Positions 25,717 through 36,522 are shown, counted from the first letter of the stretch. The stretch is 37,671 nt of DNA from Candidatus Desulfobacula maris (GCA_014383445.1 JACNHV010000208.1:1-37671); one strand, 5' to 3'. The notes: generated by a model not told the origin, from the sequence alone. Program-made: numbers and translations.

Positions 25717-26823
25717 ATGTTTGACAGGCGGTTAATAAAGAATTTTGACTGGGGCCTTATGGCTTTAATTCTTTTAATCGGTATGGTGGGTCTTGGTATT
25801 TTATACAGTGCCCTGACCGCCGGAAATGAGACAGACCCCATCCACATTCTTTTTAAAAAACAGATGATCTGGATGGGTACCGGGTTTATAGTAATGATGA
25901 TCATACTGGTGATTGATTTTAGAGACCTGGACAAAATGAATTTATTTATTTATACACTCTGCGTTGGACTTTTGATCAGTGTTATTCTTTTCGGGCAGCT
26001 TGGCGGTGGGTCCAGACGATGGCTTCTTATTGGGTTTGTCAGGATTCAGCCCTCTGAATTGATGAAAATTGCCTTGATTATAAGTCTGGCATCTGTCTAT
26101 GCAACTTCGATTTCCAATACTGGATTTAATTTTAGAAAATTGATTAAACCGGCAGTATTATGTGTAATTCCATTTGTTTTAATAGTAAATCAGCCAGATC
26201 TTGGGACAGGCCTGCTCCTGCTTTTAATTGCCGGCTCAATCACCCTGTTCGTCAAGGTAGAGCGAAAAGTATTGTATACAGTGTCCGGTATTTGTATTGC
26301 TGCTGCTCCTTTGCTCTGGTATGGATTAAAAACTTATCAAAAATCAAGGATATTGACCTTTTTAAATCCTGACCGGGATCCCCTTGGTGCAGGATATCAT
26401 ATTATCCAATCAAAAATAGCCATTGGGTCAGGGATGTTGACAGGCAAGGGTTTTTTAAAAGGAACCCAGAATGCACTATCCTTTTTGCCGGAACATCATA
26501 CGGATTTTATTGTATCCGTTCTTGCGGAAGAATGGGGGCTTATGGGGTGCAGCATTCTTTTATTGCTTTATTTAATTTTCTTATTCTGGGGATTAAATAT
26601 TGCCTATAATTGTCGTAATATGTTTGGTTCCATTCTTGCGTTCGGTATCACAACAATGATTTTCTGGCAGATATTTATTAATATCGGAATGGTCATGGGC
26701 CTCATGCCTGTTGTTGGTGTGCCTTTGCCCCTGGTATCCTATGGCGGATCTTCAGTGATCACCAATATGGTGGGTTTTGGAATTCTTTTAAATATCAGTA
26801 TGCGTAATTTTTCATCCAATTAA
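25717..26823 (+). CDS. mrdB: RodA peptidoglycan glycosyltransferase
   Basis: A 368-residue SEDS-family membrane protein with about ten helices. Signatures include GGGSRRWLLIGFVRIQPSE, NQPDLGTG, the catalytic-region loop with HHTDFIVSVLAEEWGL, and the C-terminal GVPLPLVSYGGSS. It polymerises lipid II glycan strands with PBP2. It starts 12 bp after mrdA and is the last gene of the rod cluster. No hairpin terminator follows in the 250 bp before the ATPase operon. Confidence 0.95.
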   Translation: MFDRRLIKNFDWGLMALILLIGMVGLGILYSALTAGNETDPIHILFKKQMIWMGTGFIVMMIILVIDFRDLDKMNLFIYTLCVGLLISVILFGQLGGGSRRWLLIGFVRIQPSELMKIALIISLASVYATSISNTGFNFRKLIKPAVLCVIPFVLIVNQPDLGTGLLLLLIAGSITLFVKVERKVLYTVSGICIAAAPLLWYGLKTYQKSRILTFLNPDRDPLGAGYHIIQSKIAIGSGMLTGKGFLKGTQNALSFLPEHHTDFIVSVLAEEWGLMGCSILLLLYLIFLFWGLNIAYNCRNMFGSILAFGITTMIFWQIFINIGMVMGLMPVVGVPLPLVSYGGSSVITNMVGFGILLNISMRNFSSN

Positions 26824-26977
26824 AAATTAAACTATCCCCCTAAAAATTCTTTACCAAGACCTGAAATATTTTGTTTTTCAATGTTGACAAATGATTGCCT
26901 GGATGTTACTCAATTCTCGATTTGATAGGAATTTAGACTTTTTTTGTGTAAAAATAGTCAGTTGTACATAAGTAGTT

Positions 26978-27060
26978 GATTTTTTTATAATTATTAACTG
27001 GTAGTGTGGATTTTTTATAATTATTAACTGGTAGAGTGGATTTTTTTTATAATTATTAAC
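26978..27060 (+). repeat. Three-copy tandem repeat (about 30 bp) upstream of the ATP synthase operon
   Basis: Units begin at 26978, 27009 and 27039, each GA, a T run, ATAATTATTAACT; the first two continue GGTAGnGTG and the third is truncated at the ribosome-binding region. The T run is 7, 6 and 8 long. Each unit contains a TATAAT-like hexamer. The array ends directly before the GGAGGGG ribosome-binding site of the first ATPase gene. Confidence 0.85.
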
Positions 27061-27076
27061 TCACGGAGGGGATTTT

Positions 27077-27508
27077 ATGATAACTGTGATTCCTGATATA
27101 TCTTTGGTATATCAGATGATCAATTTCCTAGTCCTGCTTTTTGTACTCAATCTGGTTCTGTACAAACCAATCCGTAATGTTCTTCTTGAAAGAAAAGCAA
27201 AAATTGAAGGGATGCAAGAGGGGGCTCAAAAAGCCTCAAAGGACCTTGTTGCTGGAGAAGATGCATACAAAGATGGGTTGAAACAAGCCAGATCTAAAGG
27301 ATTGAAAGAAAAAGAAACCTTTATAGAAGCAGCATCTCAAGAAGAAAAGGAAATAATTGACAAGATTAACAAAAAAGCTCAGGCCAACCTTGTCGAGATC
27401 AAAAAACAGGTTGCTGATGAAACCGAGCAGGCCCGCAAAACGCTTGAAACAGAGGTGGAGGCATATGCCAAAGCTATAGGTGAAAAGATTCTGGGGAGGG
27501 CTTGTTAA
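27077..27508 (+). CDS. atpF': ATP synthase Fo subunit b'
   Basis: A 143-residue peripheral-stalk protein. One N-terminal transmembrane helix (about 8-28, MINFLVLLFVLNLVLY) is followed by KPIRNVLLERKAKIEGM and a long Ala/Glu/Lys coiled coil. The second b-type gene next door shows that this organism uses a b-b' heterodimer, as in many Desulfobacterota. A strong GGAGGGG ribosome-binding site lies 6 nt before ATG. First gene of the operon. Confidence 0.93.
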   Translation: MITVIPDISLVYQMINFLVLLFVLNLVLYKPIRNVLLERKAKIEGMQEGAQKASKDLVAGEDAYKDGLKQARSKGLKEKETFIEAASQEEKEIIDKINKKAQANLVEIKKQVADETEQARKTLETEVEAYAKAIGEKILGRAC

Positions 27509-28098
27509 TGAAAAAGGATAGAGTGAATAATAAATTAATACAGGTTGTTTTTTCTGTTTCAACACTTGTGGTTGCAATCAGCGGTATTGCTTTCGCAGCT
27601 TCCCCAGGCGGAGAAGTGCACAACAATTGGCTTAAAGTCGATACCTGGAAATTTTTGAATTTTGGAATTCTTGCTATTGGCGTGTTTCTTATTGTGAGAA
27701 AGCCGGTTGCTCAATTTTTCTCATCCCGTGCAAAAAAGATAGAAGATGAGATTAAAGAGCTTGAACTAAAAAAAGAAGAGGCCCAAAAGAAACTTGTCGA
27801 ATACCAAGCCAAGTTTAAAAATCTTGATCAGGAATCTAAACAGATTGTTGAAGATTACGTCAAACAGGGTGAAGAAGCTAAAACAAGAATTATTGCTGAA
27901 GCTTCCGCACAGGCTGAAAAACTTGAAGATATGGCCAAACGTAATATCCAACAGGAATTCAAGTCTGCAAAAGCAAAACTTCAACAGGAAATTGTTGAAA
28001 AAGCCATGGCAAAAGCTGAGGAAGTTATAAAAGCCTCCATTTCATCCGAGGATCAGGATAAACTTGTTGATGAATATTTGAAAAAGGTGGTGGCATAA
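27508..28098 (+). CDS. atpF: ATP synthase Fo subunit b
   Basis: A 196-residue stalk subunit from ATG 27508, which overlaps the TAA of b' by one base and has GGGGAGG upstream; a TTG two codons earlier is less likely. An N-terminal hydrophobic segment ending SGIAFAA looks like a cleavable signal or extra helix, then a transmembrane helix (about 48-66) and a long charged coiled coil. The extra N-terminal segment is common in delta-proteobacterial b subunits. The stop overlaps the start of atpH. Confidence 0.92.
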   Translation: MKKDRVNNKLIQVVFSVSTLVVAISGIAFAASPGGEVHNNWLKVDTWKFLNFGILAIGVFLIVRKPVAQFFSSRAKKIEDEIKELELKKEEAQKKLVEYQAKFKNLDQESKQIVEDYVKQGEEAKTRIIAEASAQAEKLEDMAKRNIQQEFKSAKAKLQQEIVEKAMAKAEEVIKASISSEDQDKLVDEYLKKVVA

Positions 28099-28649
28099 TG
28101 AAAAATTTAGCAGTTTCCAGACGTTATGCAAAGGCATTGATTCTTATCGGCCAGGAAGATGGACTGGCTGAACATTACAATTCTGAACTTGGTTCTGTTG
28201 TCGGGCTTTTTGATACACAGGAAGATTTTGAAAAGACATTGACAAATCCTTTGTTCAATAAAAATGACAGGAAAAAGGTTCTGCAGGCAGTTTTAGCTGC
28301 TACGGACTTGTCAGCCATCATGAAGTCATTTTTGATTCTTTTGTTTGATAAAGGCAGAATCGGGTTTTTACGAGAAATCGCTTCATACTATAACGATCTG
28401 GCAGATGAGCTTAAAGGTGTTGTCAAGGCCAGTATTGTTTCTGCAACTGAACTATCATCAGAAGCAATTTATAAGATTAAAGCAGCATTATCAAAAAAGA
28501 CCGGAAAAAATATTGTTCTGAATGTTGAGCAAGATCCAAATCTCATAGGCGGCGTAGTTACTAAATTGGGTGATCTTGTTCTGGATGGCAGCGTGAAAAC
28601 TCAGCTGATTAATATGAGAGAAACATTAAAAAAAGGTGAGAGTGTCTAA
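28098..28649 (+). CDS. atpH: ATP synthase F1 subunit delta
   Basis: A 183-residue subunit joining the b/b' stalk to the top of F1. It has the typical N-terminal start [18 protein letters not shown] and C-terminal [24 protein letters not shown]. Single-base overlaps with atpF (28098) and atpA (28649) show tight coupling. Confidence 0.95.
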   Translation: MKNLAVSRRYAKALILIGQEDGLAEHYNSELGSVVGLFDTQEDFEKTLTNPLFNKNDRKKVLQAVLAATDLSAIMKSFLILLFDKGRIGFLREIASYYNDLADELKGVVKASIVSATELSSEAIYKIKAALSKKTGKNIVLNVEQDPNLIGGVVTKLGDLVLDGSVKTQLINMRETLKKGESV

Positions 28650-30163
28650 TGGAAATTAAAGCAGAAGAAATAAGCCAAATAATAAAAGACCAGATCAAAG
28701 GGTTTGATAAAGAGGTCGACCTGAGTGAAACAGGTGTAGTCCTTTCAGCGGGTGATGGTATTGCCCGCGTATATGGTTTAGAAAAAGTTAAAGCCATGGA
28801 ACTGGTTGAATTCCCCGGCGGAATACTGGGGCTTGCATTGAACCTTGAATCCGATAACGTTGGTGTCGCAATCCTTGGTGATGATAAAAAAATCAAAGAA
28901 GGTGATGTTGTAAAACGGACGGATCGGATTGCTTCGGTTCCAGTTGGTGAAGAACTATTGGGTCGTGTTGTTACCACAACGGGAGAGCCAGTTGATGGTA
29001 AAGGCCCTATTAATGCAAAAACTTACATGAATATGGAATTGGTTGCCCCGGGTGTTATTGCCAGGATGTCTGTTCATGAGCCCTGCTACACAGGTTCAAA
29101 AGCCGTTGATGGCATGACCCCCGTTGGAAGAGGGCAGCGTGAACTTATCATTGGCGATCGTCAGATTGGTAAAACAGCTGTTGCTGTAGATGCCATCATT
29201 GCTCAAAAAGATAGCGATATCAAATGCATCTATGTAGCCTGCGGTCAGAAAAAATCAACGGTTGCCCAGGTGGTTGCAGCTCTTGAAGAGCATGGTGCAA
29301 TGGAATACACAACTGTTGTTATTGCATCGGCTTCAGAACCTGCTGCCATGCAATATCTGGCTCCCTATGCAGGATGTGCAATGGGTGAATATTTCAGGGA
29401 TAAGGGTGAGCATGCCCTGATTATTTATGATGACCTTTCAAAACAGGCAGCAGCGTATCGTCAGGTATCTTTGCTTTTAAGACGTCCTCCAGGGCGAGAG
29501 GCCTTCCCTGGTGATATTTTCTACAACCATTCCCGTCTGCTTGAAAGATCTGCAAAATTAAGTATTGCAGAAGGTGCCGGTTCTTTGACAGCACTTCCGA
29601 TTATTGAAACCCAGGAAGGTGATGTGTCTGCATTTATTCCGACTAACGTTATTTCCATCACAGACGGTCAGATTTTCCTTGATAAAGACCTTTTCTTTGC
29701 CGGTATCAGACCTGCCATCGACGTTGGCTTGTCAGTATCACGAGTTGGTGGCGCAGCCCAGGTAAAGGCAATGAAACAGGTCGCAGGTACGCTTCGTCTG
29801 GATCTTGCCCAGTTCCGCGAGCTGGAAGCATTTGCTGCATTTGGTTCAGATCTTGATGCTGCCACACAAAAACAGCTAACCCGTGGTGAGAGACTGGTTG
29901 AGCTTTTGAAACAACCTCAGTTCAAACCGCTTCCCATGCACAAAATGGTAACTGCTCTATATGCTGGAACCAAAGGATATATTGATAAGTACCCAAAAGA
30001 AGCTGTTTCAAAATATGAAGAAGGTCTTTATTCATTTGTTGAAAATCGTTTCCCTGAAATATTCTCTGGTTTAATTGAAAAACAAGAGATTACAGCAGAG
30101 ATTGAAGGCAAACTGAAACAATGCCTTGAAGCCTATGACGATGAATTCAAGGATACTGTATAG
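28649..30163 (+). CDS. atpA: ATP synthase F1 subunit alpha
   Basis: A 504-residue non-catalytic nucleotide-binding subunit. The P-loop is [13 protein letters not shown], Walker B is [12 protein letters not shown], and the alpha signature [17 protein letters not shown] is intact. The length is normal. It overlaps atpH by one base, and a 58-bp gap precedes atpG. Confidence 0.98.
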   Translation: MEIKAEEISQIIKDQIKGFDKEVDLSETGVVLSAGDGIARVYGLEKVKAMELVEFPGGILGLALNLESDNVGVAILGDDKKIKEGDVVKRTDRIASVPVGEELLGRVVTTTGEPVDGKGPINAKTYMNMELVAPGVIARMSVHEPCYTGSKAVDGMTPVGRGQRELIIGDRQIGKTAVAVDAIIAQKDSDIKCIYVACGQKKSTVAQVVAALEEHGAMEYTTVVIASASEPAAMQYLAPYAGCAMGEYFRDKGEHALIIYDDLSKQAAAYRQVSLLLRRPPGREAFPGDIFYNHSRLLERSAKLSIAEGAGSLTALPIIETQEGDVSAFIPTNVISITDGQIFLDKDLFFAGIRPAIDVGLSVSRVGGAAQVKAMKQVAGTLRLDLAQFRELEAFAAFGSDLDAATQKQLTRGERLVELLKQPQFKPLPMHKMVTALYAGTKGYIDKYPKEAVSKYEEGLYSFVENRFPEIFSGLIEKQEITAEIEGKLKQCLEAYDDEFKDTV

Positions 30164-30221
30164 GTGCTTGGAAATATTTCGTGATATTATTCACTAACTT
30201 ATAGGCAAAAAGGTAAATATA

Positions 30222-31124
30222 ATGGCAACTTTAAAAGAAGTAAAATCAAAGATAGTCAGCGTAAAAAAGACTAGACAGATTACCTCTGCCATGAAAATGG
30301 TTGCCACTTCAAGATTGCGCGGTGCTCAAAACAGCATGGAGGCATTTAAACCCTATGCAAGCAAATTTGCTGAGGTTTTGGGAAGCATTGCCGGTAAATC
30401 CGGCGAGGATGCAAGTCCATTGCTTGTTCCCCGTGATGAGGTAAAAAAAGTGGCGCTCATCCTCTGTACATCTGACAGGGGGCTTTGTGGAGGTTTTAAT
30501 ACAAATTTAATTTCAAAAGCTGATAAATTAATTAAATCAGAGCTTGATGGTAAACAGATTTCCTTTATTTGTTTTGGTAAAAAAGGAAGAGACTGGGCAA
30601 AAAAACAATCCCAGCCCATTGAAGATGAATTCATTGGTGTTGTGGGAGGAAATTTTGAGTTCAGTGTGGCATCATCTTCAGGACAGAAACTGATAGACAA
30701 TTTCCTTGCAGGAACTGTTGATGAAGTATATCTGGTTTATTCTGAGTTCATTAATATGGCAAAACATATTCCAACAATAAAACAGATTCTTCCCATTCCT
30801 TCTCTTGACGGTGTGTCCGAGGGATCAGCAGAAAAAGAAAAGGACAAAGATGGCCAGTTTTTACCGGAACATATCTGCGAACCTTCTTCTGATGCATTGC
30901 TTGGTGAAATGCTGCCAAAAAATATTTTTATTCAGATATATGATGCACTGCTCCAGACGTCAACCAGTGAACATGCCGCTCGAATGAGTTCCATGGAAAA
31001 TGCAACCAAGGCATGTGGAGATATCATTGAAGAACTTCAGACAATATACAATAAAACAAGGCAAGCTGGCATTACAGCTGATCTTATGGATATTGTTGGT
31101 GGCGCAGAAGCACTTAAGGGATAA
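30222..31124 (+). CDS. atpG: ATP synthase F1 subunit gamma
   Basis: A 300-residue central-shaft subunit. The N-terminal helix (IVSVKKTRQITSAMKMVATS) and C-terminal helix (MSSMENATKACGDIIEEL) that form the rotating coiled coil are conserved. ILCTSDRGLCGGFN marks the Rossmann-like domain. It is slightly longer than E. coli gamma because of a charged insert near residues 200-215. Confidence 0.97.
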   Translation: MATLKEVKSKIVSVKKTRQITSAMKMVATSRLRGAQNSMEAFKPYASKFAEVLGSIAGKSGEDASPLLVPRDEVKKVALILCTSDRGLCGGFNTNLISKADKLIKSELDGKQISFICFGKKGRDWAKKQSQPIEDEFIGVVGGNFEFSVASSSGQKLIDNFLAGTVDEVYLVYSEFINMAKHIPTIKQILPIPSLDGVSEGSAEKEKDKDGQFLPEHICEPSSDALLGEMLPKNIFIQIYDALLQTSTSEHAARMSSMENATKACGDIIEELQTIYNKTRQAGITADLMDIVGGAEALKG

Positions 31125-31160
31125 ATTGTTAAGATAGTTAATATAAAAACAGCTTTATAG

Positions 31161-32576
<1,416 letters not shown>

Positions 32577-32593
32577 GTATCCGGAGGGATATC

Positions 32594-32992
32594 ATGGCTG
32601 AGAAATTATTTCTTGAAGTGGTTACACCGCAGAAGGCAATTGTCAGTGAAGAAGTAGAAAGCGTAGTGGCACCCGGTTCAGAAGGTGAATTTGGTGTACT
32701 GAAAGGGCATACTACATTCCTTACATCTTTGAAGATTGGAACCCTTCAGTATAAAGATGCCAAAGGAAAGGAAAGATATCTTTTCATAAACGGTGGATTT
32801 GCAGAAGTTTTGCCGGATAAGGTGACCATTTTGGCTGAGTCTGCTGAGCGGAGACAGGATATTGATGTTGGAAGAGCAACAAAGGCTAAAGAAAGGGCTG
32901 AAAAGCGCCTTGCTGAAAAGCGTGAAGATACCGATCTGGTGAGAGCTGAAGCCGCTTTGAGGCGAGCTGTACATAGGCTTAAGATTAAATAG
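32594..32992 (+). CDS. atpC: ATP synthase F1 subunit epsilon
   Basis: A 132-residue subunit: N-terminal beta sandwich ([30 protein letters not shown]) and C-terminal helical hairpin rich in Ala, Arg, Lys and Glu, which can inhibit ATP hydrolysis. It has a GGAGGG ribosome-binding site. Last gene of the operon, followed by a terminator. The a and c subunit genes are not in this window. Confidence 0.96.
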   Translation: MAEKLFLEVVTPQKAIVSEEVESVVAPGSEGEFGVLKGHTTFLTSLKIGTLQYKDAKGKERYLFINGGFAEVLPDKVTILAESAERRQDIDVGRATKAKERAEKRLAEKREDTDLVRAEAALRRAVHRLKIK

Positions 32993-33061
32993 ATACTTTG
33001 GAAAAATTTAGTTTGAGCTTAACAATATTACAATAGAAAAATCAAAGTGAAAAATAAAAAT

Positions 33062-33097
33062 GGGGGTGCTTTAGTCGGTTTGAAGCATCCCCTTTTT
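33062..33097 (+). terminator. Rho-independent terminator of the ATP synthase operon
   Basis: GGGGGTGCTT pairs with AAGCATCCCC (10 bp with one G-T pair) across an 11-nt loop, followed directly by TTTTT. It lies 70 bp after the atpC stop and is the clearest intrinsic terminator in the window. Confidence 0.88.
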
Positions 33098-33150
33098 GCA
33101 TTGACGATCCAATGTTTTTTAGAAAACAGGATGTGCTAAAGGGGAGAAAG

Positions 33151-33900
33151 ATGGGGTATAATGATGTTGGTGTTGTTATTCTTGCGGCTGGTAAGGGAAC
33201 CCGGATGAAGTCAGATATTGCCAAAGTGCTTCACAAGGTTGGTGGTCAATGTATGGTTGTCCATGTAATTGAATGTGCAAGAAAAATTTCCCCGGACAAT
33301 GTGCATGTTGTTGTGGGGCATCAGGCCCACAAAGTTAAAAGGGAAATCAATAAGTTTTTTAAAGTAAAATTTGCCATGCAAGAACAGCTTTTGGGAACAG
33401 GTGATGCGGTTAAGGCTGCCATCCCGGGTTTGAAATCTGATATTAAATATGTTGTTGTATTATGCGGAGATGTGCCTTTGATCCAGGAGAACACATTAAT
33501 AAACATGGTGGAGGAGCATAAAAAAAAACAAGCTAAATTATCTGTTCTTGCAATTGATTTAGAGGATCCCACAGGTTATGGACGTATTGTACAAGATGAA
33601 CTAAACCATATGATTTGCATTAAAGAAGAGGCAGATGCCAATGAAACAGAAAAGAAAATTAAAAAAATAAACACGGGGATCTATTGTTTTGATAAAAAAT
33701 TTCTCATATCCGTTGTAGATGAAATAAGACCAGAGAACAGCCAGGCCGAATATTATTTAACGGATGCTGTTGAGATAGCACAAAAGAGACATGAAAAAAT
33801 AGTGGTTATAACTATGGATGACCCCGGGCAAGTTATTGGTGTGAATACCCTTGAAGAGCTTGAAAAAGCTGAATATCTTATCCAACAGCATGGCAAATGA
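33151..33900 (+). CDS. GlmU-like UDP-N-acetylglucosamine pyrophosphorylase domain protein, no acetyltransferase half
   Basis: A 249-residue nucleotidyltransferase from ATG 33151, which has AAAGGGGAG upstream; the frame extends 13 codons further to 33112. GlmU-type motifs are complete: VILAAGKGTRMKS, VLHKVGG, GTGDAVKAA, CGDVPL, GYGRIV, the INTGIYCFD strand, NSQAEYYLTD and GVNTLEELEKAE. Full-length GlmU has about 200 further residues of beta-helix acetyltransferase. The frame stops cleanly here, and the next gene is zapB. The neighbourhood (downstream of atpC) matches classical atp-glmU synteny. GlcN-1-P acetylation must be done by another protein. Confidence 0.85.
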   Translation: MGYNDVGVVILAAGKGTRMKSDIAKVLHKVGGQCMVVHVIECARKISPDNVHVVVGHQAHKVKREINKFFKVKFAMQEQLLGTGDAVKAAIPGLKSDIKYVVVLCGDVPLIQENTLINMVEEHKKKQAKLSVLAIDLEDPTGYGRIVQDELNHMICIKEEADANETEKKIKKINTGIYCFDKKFLISVVDEIRPENSQAEYYLTDAVEIAQKRHEKIVVITMDDPGQVIGVNTLEELEKAEYLIQQHGK

Positions 33901-33906
33901 ATTGCC

Positions 33907-33936
33907 TTGACTTTATGAAATATTTTGAATTATACT
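33907..33936 (+). promoter_or_regulatory. Promoter of the zapB-zapA unit
   Basis: TTGACT (33907-33912), 18 bp, TATACT (33931-33936), a good sigma-70 match 26 bp upstream of the zapB ATG. Confidence 0.6.
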
Positions 33937-33961
33937 GAACACCAATAAACTTTGTGAGATT

Positions 33962-34234
33962 ATGGAAATGGGTAACAAAGGTATTAAACAAAAGTTTGAT
34001 GATATCAATGATAAAATCGATTTTATGATTGAATTTTGTCATGAACTCCAGCAGGAAAATAAGGAGTTGGTGTTAAAAATCAGAGGTCTTGAATCAGAAC
34101 TTGATACAAAAGATAAGACTGAAAAACAATTTTCAGAACAAGATGAATTGATTCAATCTAAAATTGACGGGCTTTTGAAAAAACTGAATTATTTTTCAAA
34201 TAGTGCACCAGGTGAGTATTCATCAAACCTATGA
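33962..34234 (+). CDS. zapB: Small coiled-coil protein, ZapB-like
   Basis: A 90-residue, almost fully helical coiled coil (heptad-like Leu/Ile pattern through residues 10-75, with LQQENKELVLKIRGLESEL) resembling cell-division protein ZapB. The name rests on size, coiled-coil character and the position directly before zapA. ZapB bridges ZapA-bound FtsZ to other division factors. An internal ATG at codon 3 is an alternative start. Confidence 0.65.
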   Translation: MEMGNKGIKQKFDDINDKIDFMIEFCHELQQENKELVLKIRGLESELDTKDKTEKQFSEQDELIQSKIDGLLKKLNYFSNSAPGEYSSNL

Positions 34235-34262
34235 CCGAAATTATGTCGGAAAAGGGATTTCA

Positions 34263-34556
34263 TTGGATGAAATTGTTGTAATTGATCTTTTTGGAGAAGA
34301 GTTTAGATTTAAACCTGATAATCAGGTTGAAAATCCGGAACGGGTTGCACAATATTTAAAGAAATATATAAAAGAAGCTGAAGGAGCTTTTCAAAATAAA
34401 ACCTTAGGAAAAAATAAAATTGCAATATTACTATTAGCAGCCATGAATTTGTCTAAGGATTTTCATGAACTTAAGGTGCAACACACTGAACTTGAAAAAG
34501 AGATGGATAAAAAAATTACATTCTTGATAAAAAAAATTGATAAAGGAATTGAATGA
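34263..34556 (+). CDS. zapA: Cell division protein ZapA
   Basis: A 97-residue protein if translation starts at TTG 34263, which has AAAGGGA 5 nt upstream and gives the family-typical beginning DEIVVIDLFGEEFRFK. The frame is open back to GTG 34203, which would overlap zapB by 32 bp and add 20 unusual residues. The ZapA head (about 1-45) is followed by a long C-terminal helix (NLSKDFHELKVQHTELEKEM). It cross-links FtsZ filaments. It lies directly before 6S RNA, a conserved bacterial neighbourhood. Confidence 0.82.
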   Translation: MDEIVVIDLFGEEFRFKPDNQVENPERVAQYLKKYIKEAEGAFQNKTLGKNKIAILLLAAMNLSKDFHELKVQHTELEKEMDKKITFLIKKIDKGIE

Positions 34557-34581
34557 CCAAGGAAATATCCATTGTTATAAA
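34553..34581 (+). promoter_or_regulatory. Candidate promoter of 6S RNA
   Basis: ATGACC (34553-34558), 17 bp, TATAAA (34576-34581). It overlaps the end of zapA and would start transcription near 34588, at the predicted 5' end of 6S RNA. Confidence 0.4.
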
Positions 34582-34582
34582 T

Positions 34583-34778
34583 TTTTACCCCTGCAATGTG
34601 CGTGATTGTGAGACGGTCTTTGTCCTAACGCATAGTAAAAAGGGAGTCCACACTTTTACTGGTGTGCTAAGTTCCGGAAAGTCACGGAAAAGCCTAAAGG
34701 TATAATTGGACACCCACCTTTTGAACCACTGGTTCAAAGCCTTAACAAGCAACACGGCAGTTTGTGGGGGTAATTGTA
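34583..34778 (+). ncRNA. ssrS: 6S RNA
   Basis: About 195 nt. The ends pair (TTACCCC at 34585-34591 with GGGGGTAA at 34766-34773) to close the terminal stem. The 3' half contains CACCTTTTGAACC-ACT-GGTTCAAAGCC, closely matching the E. coli 6S segment CACCTTGAACCAAGGGTTCAAGGG, and an AAGCCTAAAGGT segment matching AAGCCTTAAAACTG. Its position just downstream of zapA is the conserved location of ssrS. 6S RNA mimics an open promoter and sequesters sigma-70 RNA polymerase in stationary phase. The exact ends are estimates. Confidence 0.88.
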
Positions 34779-34842
34779 ACAATTAATAAGTCTTTTAATT
34801 CTATCCTTCCCAACATTTCATCCCATTTCATATTTTTACAAT

Positions 34843-34880
34843 CATAATTTTTATAAAATTAGACCTTTATAAAAATTATG
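34843..34880. repeat. Perfect 15-bp inverted repeat upstream of rny
   Basis: CATAATTTTTATAAA, an 8-nt spacer (ATTAGACC), then the exact reverse complement. The flank also repeats TTATAAAATTrGAC directly (34851-34864 and 34881-34893). The stem is almost entirely A-T, so as RNA it would be weak; an operator or a bend is as likely as a terminator for 6S RNA. The remaining 6S-rny gap holds nothing else recognisable. Confidence 0.5.
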
Positions 34881-34943
34881 TTATAAAATTGGACAATTAC
34901 AGCATGTTGTGTTGAGGTTAATATAATTTAGGAGAATTTTTTA

Positions 34944-36509
34944 ATGGAATATACTGTTGTACTCTCATCTATTGCCGTGGTTTTGTTGGGGTTGGGAGTC
35001 GTTGCCTTCTTGGTTTTTAGAAAAAAAACGATTCAGGAGAACCTGAATATTGAAGAAGAGCAAAAACATATAATTGAAGAGGCCAAAAGAAAAGCGGAAA
35101 CCCTGTTAAAAGAAGCCAGACTGGAAGCTAAGTCAAGGCTTTTGGAAATGAAGAGTAATTTTGATTCGGAAACGGAGGAAACCCGTGCTGAATTAAAAAA
35201 AGAAGAACGCAGGCTTTCCAAAAAAATTGAGAAGATAGATAAACAGGAAGAGCTCTTATCAAAACGGGAATTAAGTTTTCAAAACAATGAAATTGCACTT
35301 GAGGAAAAACTTGCATCGGTTACTAAAACAGAGAGCCAATATAAAGCGGTATTAGAACAGACCAAGAAAGAACTTGAAAAGGTATCAGGGCTTACCCTTG
35401 AAGAGGCAAAGGATCTTTTGCTTAAGGCCATGGAAGAAGAGGCAAGGCACGAAGGTGCCAAACTGATTAAAAAGATTACCAGTGAAGCAAGAGAGAATGC
35501 AGATAAAGAAGCCAAAAAGATCATCTCAACCGCCATTCAACGGTATGCCGGGGATTATGTGGCAGAGCGAACCGTTTCAGTTGTTCATCTTCCAGGAGAT
35601 GAAATGAAAGGCAGAATTATTGGCCGTGAAGGAAGAAATATAAGGGCACTTGAGGCGGCTACAGGGATTGATCTGATTATTGATGATACACCTGAGGCGG
35701 TCATATTATCAGGGTTTAACCCGGTTCGAAGAGAAGTCGCCAGGATTGCTCTTGAAAAATTGATAGCAGACGGAAGAATTCATCCTGCAAGGATTGAAGA
35801 TGTTGTTGCCCGGGCAACGGAAGAAGTGGATCTTGTTATTAAGGAAGCCGGGGAACAGGCAGCTTTTGATCTGGGTGTCCATGGCATTGATCCTGAATTG
35901 ATCAAAGTGATTGGCAAGCTCAAGTTCAGAACCAGTTATGCCCAGAATGTATTACAGCATTCTATTGAAGTTGCCTTTTTGTCAGGCGCCATTGCAGCCG
36001 AGCTGGGGTTGGATATTAAATTGTCCAAACGTATGGGATTGTTACATGATATTGGAAAAGCCGTTGACCATGAAGTGGATGGTGCCCATGCCATCATCGG
36101 TGCAAACCTTGCTAAAAAATATGGTGAAAGCGAGCGTGTGGTCAATGCAATTGGAGCCCATCATGAAGATCAGATGCCGGAATCAGTGTATGATTACATT
36201 GTTCAGGCAGCTGACGCCTTGTCCGGTGCAAGACCAGGGGCTAGAAAAGAAAGCCTGGAGAATTATGTCAAACGGCTGGAAGACCTTGAGAATATTGCTA
36301 ACTCCTTTGACGGGGTTATCAATACATATGCGATTCAGGCAGGTCGTGAAATACGGGTCATTACTGAGAGTGAAAAGATTAGTGATGAAAGTGCAGTGCT
36401 TCTTTCCCGGGATATTGCCCGCCAAATTGAAGAAAATCTCACATTCCCGGGTCAGGTTAAGGTTGTTGTGATTAGAGAAACAAGGGCAGTAGAATATACC
36501 AAGAAATAA
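34944..36509 (+). CDS. rny: Ribonuclease Y
   Basis: A 521-residue membrane-anchored endoribonuclease that initiates mRNA decay. N-terminal transmembrane helix (about 4-25), long charged coiled coil (about 30-200), KH domain with [19 protein letters not shown] near 225-243, then an HD domain with [13 protein letters not shown] near 367-379 holding the metal-binding His-Asp pair. TTAGGAG precedes ATG. Full length. Next to tyrS, 13 bp away. Confidence 0.96.
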   Translation: MEYTVVLSSIAVVLLGLGVVAFLVFRKKTIQENLNIEEEQKHIIEEAKRKAETLLKEARLEAKSRLLEMKSNFDSETEETRAELKKEERRLSKKIEKIDKQEELLSKRELSFQNNEIALEEKLASVTKTESQYKAVLEQTKKELEKVSGLTLEEAKDLLLKAMEEEARHEGAKLIKKITSEARENADKEAKKIISTAIQRYAGDYVAERTVSVVHLPGDEMKGRIIGREGRNIRALEAATGIDLIIDDTPEAVILSGFNPVRREVARIALEKLIADGRIHPARIEDVVARATEEVDLVIKEAGEQAAFDLGVHGIDPELIKVIGKLKFRTSYAQNVLQHSIEVAFLSGAIAAELGLDIKLSKRMGLLHDIGKAVDHEVDGAHAIIGANLAKKYGESERVVNAIGAHHEDQMPESVYDYIVQAADALSGARPGARKESLENYVKRLEDLENIANSFDGVINTYAIQAGREIRVITESEKISDESAVLLSRDIARQIEENLTFPGQVKVVVIRETRAVEYTKK

Positions 36510-36522
36510 AGGGTAAAAAAAT

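Noticed and set aside
26978-27060. CRISPR-like array
   Set aside because: The units are directly tandem with no unique spacers, and no cas genes are present.
33151-34234. Frameshifted full-length GlmU
   Set aside because: No frame after 33900 encodes beta-helix repeats; a good promoter and a coiled-coil gene follow instead.
34908-34935. TATAAT just before rny as a promoter
   Set aside because: Its start point would fall inside the ribosome-binding site, and no -35 lies at suitable spacing.
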